A stretch of 6,156 bases of DNA from Paludibacteraceae bacterium (lineage in GTDB: Bacteria; Bacteroidota; Bacteroidia; Bacteroidales; Paludibacteraceae), in assembly GCA_017648235.1 (NCBI GenBank), contig JAGCIZ010000140.1, positions 1 to 6,156 on the forward strand. The letters run 5' to 3'. Both the position numbers and the translations under genes were made by a program. Each line of letters begins with the position of its first letter. Position 1 is the stretch's first letter. Below are positions 1-5,522 of the stretch, piece by piece. Under the pieces are notes generated by a model. It was not told the DNA's origin. It saw only the letters and a list, made by a program, of their open reading frames with translations, and made no database searches.

Positions 1-699
1 ACCAAACGTGTTTTCTTTATCTACAATTACTTCGTGCGTTTGTGTATCTCTTTCCTTGGGTAGCAAAACGTTTGCACCTGCATTTTCGAGCATGGGAAGT
101 AAATAGTGAAGGGTGAAAAAAGTTGTCAATTTGTCTTCTAATGTTGTGAATAGTTTTGCTCTTTGCCACATCCATCTATCTTCCTTTTGGTTGTAATAAC
201 ATCCGTGCCCTGCCCATAAAGCAATGTTGTGTCCTTCAAGGCTTTTAGTAAGCGAGTAGGGTTTGGAATTGTTTTTTACGAAAGGCTGAAAAGTTCGTTT
301 TTGGGTAGGAAGTTTTTGTTTGTTTATATTGTTTTGGTGTAAGAAATAGTTTGGAATATATGTTTCTAATTCTTTTTTATCGGCATAAAAATTCAGTTTA
401 AAGTTGTTGTAGCAAGAAGGTAAAATGTTTTTTACTTCTTGTTTTATTTGACTGATATTTTCTTCACGCCAGAAAAGATATGAAAATGTGCAGTTGAGGT
501 GAATGTCAATGGTGTTGTTTTTACTACTTATTACAATTTTTTGTAAATCAAAGATGCCTTTTTCAGGGTACTTTTCTTGGTACTGCGTTGCCCATTCTTT
601 GATGTTTTTTTTTGTGTCTGCTGCGCTATTTGCACATAAAGGAAATGGAAGAAGTATCCAACTGAAAAACAAATATATCCATAGTATTTTTTTAATCAT
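1..699 (-). CDS. Secreted xanthan-lyase/golvesin-family protein, amidase-like (N-terminal part, cut by window edge)
   Basis: The reading frame is open for 233 codons from ATG at 699 to the left edge, so only the N-terminus is present. Residues 1-23 form a signal peptide (two Lys, then a hydrophobic stretch ending LCA before NSA), so the product is exported; there is no convincing lipobox. Residues 30-145 are a poorly conserved leader region, rich in Lys and Asn. From about residue 155 the sequence matches what I remember of the Bacteroidales proteins annotated 'xanthan lyase' or 'golvesin C-terminal-like domain-containing': GHNIALWAGHGCYYNQ at 156-171, then RWMWQRAKLF, then PMLENAGANVLLPKERDTQ at 202-220 and EVIVD. 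These families carry an N-acetylmuramoyl-L-alanine-amidase-like fold, and the His in AGHG may be a metal ligand; that is inference. A GTG lies directly before the chosen ATG, but the ATG fits better behind the TATATTTG box. The substrate is unknown, and the family name xanthan lyase is probably misleading. The gene is divergent from the operon beginning at 846. Confidence 0.8.
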   Translation of the reverse strand, partial: MIKKILWIYLFFSWILLPFPLCANSAADTKKNIKEWATQYQEKYPEKGIFDLQKIVISSKNNTIDIHLNCTFSYLFWREENISQIKQEVKNILPSCYNNFKLNFYADKKELETYIPNYFLHQNNINKQKLPTQKRTFQPFVKNNSKPYSLTKSLEGHNIALWAGHGCYYNQKEDRWMWQRAKLFTTLEDKLTTFFTLHYLLPMLENAGANVLLPKERDTQTHEVIVDKENTFG

Positions 700-722
700 C
701 ACTTTTCCTGAAAAACTAATTG

Positions 723-730
723 CAAATATA
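723..730 (-). promoter_or_regulatory. Putative -7 box (TATATTTG) for the minus-strand exported protein
   Basis: Read on the minus strand, 730 to 723 is TATATTTG, a perfect match to the Bacteroidota -7 consensus TAnnTTTG. It lies 23 bases before the ATG at 699, giving a short leader. I see no TTG/TTTG -33 element at the usual distance upstream, so the promoter is supported by the -7 box and its position alone. Confidence 0.45.
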
Positions 731-773
731 ACTAAAAATAGTCTCTTTGACGTTTTGATTTGAGTAACTTTTC

Positions 774-799
774 TGCGTGTTGTTCGTTCTTAACACGCA
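774..799. repeat. Perfect 8-bp inverted repeat in the divergent promoter region
   Basis: TGCGTGTT at 774-781 and AACACGCA at 792-799 are exact reverse complements separated by a 10-base loop. One C and a run of eight T (801-808) follow on the plus strand, so it superficially resembles an intrinsic terminator. However, no plus-strand gene ends upstream, and the T run leads straight into the TATCTTTG box at 808. Its place between the probable -33 and -7 positions of the operon promoter makes an operator-like protein site the other reasonable reading. Function is not established. Confidence 0.5.
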
Positions 800-807
800 C
801 TTTTTTT

Positions 808-815
808 TATCTTTG
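808..815 (+). promoter_or_regulatory. Putative -7 box (TATCTTTG) of the five-gene operon
   Basis: TATCTTTG matches the Bacteroidota -7 consensus TAnnTTTG exactly and ends 30 bases before the ATG at 846. The -33 element is poor: TTG at 780-782 is 25 bases away, longer than the usual spacing of about 19-21, and TTCG at 783-786 has better spacing but is a weaker match. The inverted repeat at 774-799 fills the spacer. Confidence 0.5.
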
Positions 816-845
816 CCCTGAAGTTATTTTTTTGAAAGAAAAGTA

Positions 846-1673
846 ATGAAGAAGAATTTTGGAATAATAATTTTGATGTTGATGATGGCAATTCCAGTTT
901 CGGCAAAGGAAGAAAAAGAAAAATCTATTTTTGTGAAAATAGAAACAAATTATGGAACCATGAAAGTGCGTTTGTATAACGAAACACCTATGCATCGAGA
1001 TAACTTTGTAAAGTTGGTGAAGGAGAATTTTTATGAAGGACTGCTTTTTCATCGTGTGATAAAAGACTTTATGGTTCAGTGCGGAGATCCTGAATCGCGT
1101 AATGCTGCTCCTGATAAGCATTTAGGTGCTGGAGGAACTGATTATACTTTGGACGCCGAAATAAAATTTCCGTTTCTATATCATAAGCGTGGTGCATTGG
1201 CTGCTGCTCGTAAGGGAGATTTTGTGAATCCAGAAAAAAAGTCTTCAGGATGCCAATTTTATATCGTTCAAGGCAAATGCCTTACAGATAGTGAGTTGGA
1301 TATGTTTGAGCAAAATGTGGATCAAGTGCTTCAGCAACAAGTTTTTAATGCTGTGATGCAGGAAAGTGAGGATTCTTTGAAGGTTCTTAAGCAAGATGGT
1401 AGAATGGAAGAGGCGGAAGTTCTCCGACGCGAAACTTATTTGAAAGCTCAGAAAATGGTCGCAGAGAAAAATCCTTTCAAGTATTCGGATGAACAGCGAC
1501 GTTACTATAAAACATTTGGAGGAACACCTCATCTTGATGCACAATATACCGTGTTTGGCGAATTAGTTGATGGATTTAATGTGCTTGATGAAATTGCAAA
1601 GGTGGAAACAAATTCTGCTGATCGCCCCAAAGAAGATGTGCTGGTTTTGAAAATGAAAATTGTGAAAAAGTAG
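846..1673 (+). CDS. Periplasmic cyclophilin-type peptidyl-prolyl cis-trans isomerase with helical insertion
   Basis: This 275-residue protein catalyses cis-trans isomerisation of proline peptide bonds, here in exported proteins. Residues 1-20 are a signal peptide ending VSA, with predicted cleavage before KEEKEK, so it acts in the periplasm; no lipobox is present. The cyclophilin domain runs from about 27 to 275 in two parts. The first holds LLFHRVIKDFMVQCGD (66-81), with R70, F75 and Q78 at the positions of the catalytic Arg and pocket residues, and GCQFYIVQG (135-143). The second resumes at GTPHLDAQYTVFGELVDG (226-243). Between them, about 148-222, is a charged, helix-prone insertion of about 75 residues absent from small cyclophilins such as E. 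coli PpiB (164 residues), which explains the length. ATG at 846 gives the signal peptide in frame, and A-rich sequence lies upstream. It is the first gene of the operon, with a 12-nt gap to the next ATG. Confidence 0.93.
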   Translation: MKKNFGIIILMLMMAIPVSAKEEKEKSIFVKIETNYGTMKVRLYNETPMHRDNFVKLVKENFYEGLLFHRVIKDFMVQCGDPESRNAAPDKHLGAGGTDYTLDAEIKFPFLYHKRGALAAARKGDFVNPEKKSSGCQFYIVQGKCLTDSELDMFEQNVDQVLQQQVFNAVMQESEDSLKVLKQDGRMEEAEVLRRETYLKAQKMVAEKNPFKYSDEQRRYYKTFGGTPHLDAQYTVFGELVDGFNVLDEIAKVETNSADRPKEDVLVLKMKIVKK

Positions 1674-1685
1674 TTTTTGTTTGAG

Positions 1686-2357
1686 ATGGAAGATAAATTG
1701 CTTATAAAATACGAACACGTTGATGTTTTTCAGCAAGAGGTAATAGTGCTAAAGGATGTTGACTTTGAACTAAAGAAAGGCGAATTTGTTTACTTGTTAG
1801 GAAAAGTGGGTAGCGGAAAAAGTTCGTTGCTAAAATCGCTTTATGCCGAAATCCCTATTAAGAATGGAAATGCACAAATTTTTGAATACGATTTGAAAAA
1901 ATTAAAGCGTAAGCAGATTCCTTTTCTTCGTAGAAAAATGGGAATTATTTTTCAAGATTTTCAATTACTTATGGATAGAACGGTTGATGAAAATCTAAAG
2001 TTTGTGCTGAAAGCTACTGGTTGGAAAGATAAGAGAAAAATAGAGGAGCAAGTAGCTTTTGTACTTCAAACGGTGGGTATGGAAAAAAAAGGTTATAAAA
2101 TGCCACATCAACTTTCGGGAGGAGAACAGCAACGTATTGTTGTAGCACGTGCTTTGCTGAATTCGCCAGAACTTATTATTGCTGATGAACCAACTGGAAA
2201 TCTTGATCCGGAGACGGCAAATGAACTTACTGAGTTGTTTCATGAAATTAGTCGTTCGGGAACGAGTGTGATAATGGCAACGCACAATATTGCTTTAACG
2301 CAGTCTTTCCCTGCAAAAATAATTTATTGTGAAAATGGGGTGTTGACCACGCATTAA
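1686..2357 (+). CDS. ftsE: FtsE-like cell-division ABC transporter ATPase
   Basis: This is an ABC ATPase of 223 residues, the usual size of FtsE (222 in E. coli). FtsE pairs with the membrane protein FtsX at the septum, where ATP hydrolysis drives activation of cell-wall hydrolases through a LytM-fold or similar periplasmic partner. All ATPase motifs are intact: Walker A GKVGSGKSS (39-47), Q-loop Q90 in IFQDFQLL, signature LSGGEQQR (143-150), Walker B LIIADE (163-168), D-loop GNLD (171-174) and switch His H200 in ATHN. The FQDFQLLMDRTVDENL segment is typical of FtsE rather than LolD or generic exporters, although LolD-type ATPases are the nearest alternative. A TTG at 1677 is in frame but would leave only 3 nt after the previous stop; the ATG at 1686 is the better start. 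No ftsX is in the window; as I recall, in Bacteroidota ftsX usually lies elsewhere. The M23-fold gene starts 18 nt downstream. Confidence 0.87.
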   Translation: MEDKLLIKYEHVDVFQQEVIVLKDVDFELKKGEFVYLLGKVGSGKSSLLKSLYAEIPIKNGNAQIFEYDLKKLKRKQIPFLRRKMGIIFQDFQLLMDRTVDENLKFVLKATGWKDKRKIEEQVAFVLQTVGMEKKGYKMPHQLSGGEQQRIVVARALLNSPELIIADEPTGNLDPETANELTELFHEISRSGTSVIMATHNIALTQSFPAKIIYCENGVLTTH

Positions 2358-2375
2358 AAAATGATGTAGAACAAA

Positions 2376-3230
2376 ATGAAGAAAATACTCAAAAAATCCA
2401 TTTCCAAGCGATTTCGTAAATATCGGGTGTCTATTTTAAATGAATTTACACTTGAAGAGGCTTTCTTTTTTAGAATTTCAAAAGGAGGTTTCTATATCAT
2501 TTTGGTGTCAGTTTTTGTTCTATTGTTTGTTTTGTTTTCTTTGCTCTACAATTATACTCCTTTTAAGCGATTTTCGCCAGGATATTCAGATATGGTTGTT
2601 CGTTCGGAACTAGTGCAAGAAACGATTCGCTTGGATTCTTTGGCAAATATCGTAACAATGCAGCGCAAACAGTTGGATATTTTGAGAACAATTCTTTCGG
2701 GAAATGTTTCTATGGATTCAGTGTTTACAGTGCAAAATGTGGTAAATAATGTCGATTTGGATTCGGCTGTTAAATCTAAAAGAGAACAAGAATTTTGTGA
2801 AGCGTATGAAGAAACAGAGCGATTTAATCTTTCTTCTATCGAAACTCGTCGTCAGAGTGTAAATCCGTTCTTTTTGAAGCCAATACGTGGAAAAGTCATT
2901 AAGGAATTTGATTTGTCGAAGAACCATATTGGCTGCGACATTGAGTATTATAATGGAGAAAACGTTGTTTCTATCTATGAAGGAGTTGTAATATTTACAG
3001 AATATACGGTTAATGCAGAGTATGTGATAGGTGTTTTACACGAAAATGAATTTATTTCTATCTATAAATATAATTCAGAACTGCTCAAAAAACTTGGAGA
3101 TGAGGTTAAAACGGGAGAAGTGATTGCAATTGTAAATGCACCTGCAGAGAAAAGCACAAAACCTTATATTCATTTTGAACTTTGGCAAAAAGGAAAACCT
3201 TTAAATCCTACTGAGTATATCATTTTTTAA
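2376..3230 (+). CDS. Membrane-anchored M23/LytM-fold protein, probably catalytically degenerate
   Basis: This 284-residue protein has a basic cytoplasmic N-terminus (1-37), a single membrane helix (about 38-59), a linker with short coiled-coil potential (about 76-108) and a C-terminal LytM/M23 domain (about 165-284) facing the periplasm. M23 enzymes cleave peptidoglycan cross-bridges with one zinc ion. The zinc-ligand positions are kept: H184 and D188 in HIGCD, and H266 in YIHFELW. The two catalytic His positions are changed: Y232 in YKYNSELL, where active members have YxH, and Y264 where HxH would put its first His. Both codons are TAT, one transition from CAT. KLGDEVKTGEVIAIV (239-253) and the PxNPTEYIIF ending are typical of the Bacteroidota family. 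It is therefore more likely a non-enzymatic, EnvC-like partner, which fits its place directly after ftsE; a weak or altered hydrolase is not excluded. ATG 2376 lies 18 nt after ftsE, and the next gene starts 9 nt downstream. Confidence 0.85.
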   Translation: MKKILKKSISKRFRKYRVSILNEFTLEEAFFFRISKGGFYIILVSVFVLLFVLFSLLYNYTPFKRFSPGYSDMVVRSELVQETIRLDSLANIVTMQRKQLDILRTILSGNVSMDSVFTVQNVVNNVDLDSAVKSKREQEFCEAYEETERFNLSSIETRRQSVNPFFLKPIRGKVIKEFDLSKNHIGCDIEYYNGENVVSIYEGVVIFTEYTVNAEYVIGVLHENEFISIYKYNSELLKKLGDEVKTGEVIAIVNAPAEKSTKPYIHFELWQKGKPLNPTEYIIF

Positions 3231-3239
3231 TGCGCACTT

Positions 3240-4742
3240 ATGGGTATCATTATCCGTCAAAGTATTAAAGGTACAATTGTCAATTACGCTGGAACGCTAA
3301 TTGGATTTGTTACCACTTTTTTTGTGCTTACACGTTTTCTTTCAACCGAGGAAATAGGTCTGGTACGCGTACTTATTGATGCTTCTATTCTTTTCATGAG
3401 CATTGCTCAATTAGGAACATCTTCGTCGATTGTTCGTTTTTATCCTTATTTCAAAAATAAGAATGACGATAATGGTTTTTTCTTTTGGACGCTAATAGTT
3501 CCGCTCGTAGGTTTTTTATTTTGCGCTTCTTTGTTTTGGATTTTTAGGGAATCCATCATTGGCTTTTTTGAAGAAAAATCTCCGTTGTTTGTAACCTATT
3601 ATCATGCAGTTTTTCCAATAGCATTTTTTATGCTATATCAGCAAATTTTTGAGGTAAATGCTAATGTTTTGATGCGTATAGTTGTACCTCGTTTTGTGCG
3701 CGAGGTATTGGTGCGGATTTTTACGTTGGTAGCTTATTTATTGTATGCTTTTGATGTATTTTCTCTTTCGGCTTTGGTGTGGAGTTTGTGCATTGTTTAT
3801 GTTTTAGCTACACTTTGCAATGTGTATTACTTGTTTTCGTTAAAAAAAATATCACTGAAACCAAATTTGCAATATCTTACTAAACCTTTAATTAAGAATT
3901 ACTTATTCTATACACTTTTTCTGATTGCAACGGCATTGAGTAGTGCAATAACTCCAAGTTTGAATACATTTTTCATCAGTGCAAAAATGGGTTTGCAGTT
4001 TACAGGGATTTTTACCATTGCTATGTATATTGCTGCAATGATAGAGATTCCGTATCGTTCGCTTGGGGCAATAGTGCAACCACAACTTGCTCAAACGATA
4101 AAGGATAAAAATTTTATTGCAGCCGATCAGTTGGTTAAAAAAGTTTCGTTGCATCAGTTCTTGGTAGGAACATTTATCTTTTTTGCTATATGGATAAATA
4201 TTGATTTGATTTTTTTGCTTTTGCCTAATGGTGACCAATATGTTGCTGGACGTTGGGTGGTTTTATTACTAAGTTTTGCAAAGTTGATTAATTCATCTTT
4301 TTTCATCACAACAGTTGCTCTCAACTATTCGAGATATTATGTTTTTTCGTTGTTGTTTACCTTTTTGCTAACTTTCGTTGCAATTTTACTTAACATTTGG
4401 CTTATTCCATATTATGGTATGAATGGAGCAGCTTTAGCATCACTAGGAGCTTATTTGGTTTATTATGTGGTTGCATTGAGTTTGATTCTTCCAAAAGTAA
4501 AGGTTAATCCTTTCTCACTGTCGCAACTTAAAGTAATGTCTGTGGTGATAGTTTTGTTTTTGTTGGATACATGTTGGAAATATTTCTTTGAATCTTTATT
4601 TACTCAATCTATAGTTTTAATGCTTGTAGAATCTATTGTTCGTTTAGGTTTTCTATTGTTGTTGGGAACTTGGGTTGTGTATAAATGGAAAATTTCTGTA
4701 GAACTTAATAATTTGATAAATAGTTTTTTAAATAAAAAGTAG
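3240..4742 (+). CDS. Wzx/MATE-type polysaccharide flippase (lipopolysaccharide biosynthesis protein)
   Basis: This 500-residue integral membrane protein is nearly all hydrophobic helices, with about 12-14 predicted membrane segments including about 12-32, 84-104, 122-140, 158-176, 178-199, 222-242, 253-270, 306-328, 337-360, 366-390, 396-417, 431-446 and 459-480. Short basic loops separate them, for example KNKNDDN at 73-78. The N-terminus (TIVNYAGTLIGFVTTFFVLTRFLSTEEIGLVR) and the mid-protein INTF/SLNTFFI region resemble the Bacteroidota polysaccharide-biosynthesis flippases of the MOP superfamily, which move lipid-linked sugars from the inner to the outer leaflet of the cytoplasmic membrane. 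The substrate cannot be read from sequence. No glycosyltransferases flank it, so it is not part of a visible O-antigen or capsule locus, and a housekeeping envelope role is possible. The start ATG is 9 nt after the previous stop; an overlapping ATG at 3230 is out of frame. Confidence 0.8.
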   Translation: MGIIIRQSIKGTIVNYAGTLIGFVTTFFVLTRFLSTEEIGLVRVLIDASILFMSIAQLGTSSSIVRFYPYFKNKNDDNGFFFWTLIVPLVGFLFCASLFWIFRESIIGFFEEKSPLFVTYYHAVFPIAFFMLYQQIFEVNANVLMRIVVPRFVREVLVRIFTLVAYLLYAFDVFSLSALVWSLCIVYVLATLCNVYYLFSLKKISLKPNLQYLTKPLIKNYLFYTLFLIATALSSAITPSLNTFFISAKMGLQFTGIFTIAMYIAAMIEIPYRSLGAIVQPQLAQTIKDKNFIAADQLVKKVSLHQFLVGTFIFFAIWINIDLIFLLLPNGDQYVAGRWVVLLLSFAKLINSSFFITTVALNYSRYYVFSLLFTFLLTFVAILLNIWLIPYYGMNGAALASLGAYLVYYVVALSLILPKVKVNPFSLSQLKVMSVVIVLFLLDTCWKYFFESLFTQSIVLMLVESIVRLGFLLLLGTWVVYKWKISVELNNLINSFLNKK

Positions 4743-4752
4743 ATAACCAGAA

Positions 4753-5454
4753 ATGAAACTTTTTTATGCTCCAGATTTAGAAGAGACTTTGACTCTGAGT
4801 GAAGAAGAATCACTTCATTGTGCAAAAGTGCTACGTTTGACTTCAGGAGACGAAGTTTTTGCTTTTGATGGGAAAGGAACATTTTTTAAACTGAAAATTT
4901 TGAATCCACATCCTAAGCACACTGAAGTGGAAATCTTGGAAAAAAATGTAGCTTTGCCAAAGGACTATCGTATTCATGTAGCTATTGCTCCAACTAAGAA
5001 TATTGAACGATTTGAGTGGTTTTTGGAGAAGTGTACAGAAATCGGTATTGATGAGATTACTCCTATTCTTTGTCAATTTTCGGAGAGAAAAATTATAAAA
5101 AAGGAGCGTTTGGAAAAAATTTTGATTTCGGCTGCAAAGCAATCTCTTAAAGCAACTGTACCGATTTTGAATGAACTTTGTTCTATTAATGACGTTGTTA
5201 AAAACCGAAAAGAAGAGTATAGCTTCATTGCACATTGTTATAAGCAAGAAAAAAATGATTTTTTAAAAATTTGTCCAAAGCAAAAATCAATATTGATACT
5301 TATAGGACCTGAAGGAGATTTCAGTCCGAGCGAGGTGGAAAATGCAATATCCTTAGGTTTTGTTCCTGTGTCGTTGGGAGAAAGTCGTTTGCGAACCGAA
5401 ACGGCAGGAATAGTTGCTTGTCATATTGCTAATCTTGTGCAACAGCTTGGTTAA
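4753..5454 (+). CDS. rsmE: 16S rRNA (uracil(1498)-N(3))-methyltransferase RsmE
   Basis: RsmE is a SPOUT-class enzyme that uses S-adenosylmethionine to methylate N3 of U1498 in 16S rRNA within the small subunit. At 233 residues it is of normal length. The N-terminal PUA-like part has HCAKVLRLTSGDEVFAFDG (22-40). The central segment KNIERFEWFLEKCTEIGIDEI (82-102) and the AAKQSLKATVP stretch (127-137) are family signatures; the KQSLKA form is the one I associate with Bacteroidota. The SAM-binding knot is intact, with LIGPEGDFSPSE (183-194) and LGESRLRTETAG (208-219). ATG 4753 lies 10 nt after the flippase stop, making this the last gene of the operon, and a strong stem-loop follows 16 nt after its stop. 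Coupling of rsmE to envelope genes is probably positional rather than functional. Confidence 0.95.
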   Translation: MKLFYAPDLEETLTLSEEESLHCAKVLRLTSGDEVFAFDGKGTFFKLKILNPHPKHTEVEILEKNVALPKDYRIHVAIAPTKNIERFEWFLEKCTEIGIDEITPILCQFSERKIIKKERLEKILISAAKQSLKATVPILNELCSINDVVKNRKEEYSFIAHCYKQEKNDFLKICPKQKSILILIGPEGDFSPSEVENAISLGFVPVSLGESRLRTETAGIVACHIANLVQQLG

Positions 5455-5470
5455 ATTTAAATAAAAAAAG

Positions 5471-5500
5471 AAAAGCCCAACCTAAAAAGTTGGGCTTTTT
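5471..5500. terminator. Bidirectional intrinsic terminator between convergent genes
   Basis: AAAAGCCCAAC (5471-5481) pairs perfectly with GTTGGGCTTTT (5489-5499) around a 7-base loop. On the plus strand a T run (5496-5500) follows the GC core; on the minus strand the hairpin is followed by TTTTCTTTTTTT. It can therefore end both the operon that finishes at 5454 and the convergent surface-protein gene that stops at 5523. Confidence 0.9.
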
Positions 5501-5522
5501 CCTTATTTAGTTTGAGTGGAAA

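Larger units (their letters stand above)
846..5454 (+). other. Predicted five-gene envelope operon (PPIase, ftsE, LytM-fold, flippase, rsmE)
   Basis: Five same-strand genes are separated by 12, 18, 9 and 10 nt with no internal terminator that I can find. There is one TAnnTTTG box upstream (808) and one strong terminator downstream (5471), which supports a single transcription unit. Internal promoters cannot be excluded, because Bacteroidota boxes are short and AT-rich. Confidence 0.7.

Noticed and set aside
503..763. Plus-strand 86-codon open frame with hydrophobic residues
   Set aside because: It lies antisense to the signal-peptide gene at 1-699 and across its promoter. The minus-strand frame has family motifs and a signal peptide, whereas this one has neither recognisable motifs nor a promoter.
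774..808. Intrinsic terminator at the inverted repeat plus T run
   Set aside because: I did not call it a terminator because no plus-strand gene ends upstream and the T run overlaps the -7 box; it is listed as a repeat of unknown function instead.
807..1121. Minus-strand 104-codon open frame
   Set aside because: It is a shadow of the cyclophilin gene; the product is rich in Phe, His and Cys from antisense AT-rich codons and has no recognisable domain.
1677..1685. TTG start for ftsE giving three extra residues
   Set aside because: ATG at 1686 is a standard start, matches the expected FtsE N-terminus, and leaves a gap similar to the other genes of the operon.
4843..5247. Minus-strand 134-codon open frame
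   Set aside because: It is antisense to rsmE, whose plus-strand frame carries complete SPOUT motifs.
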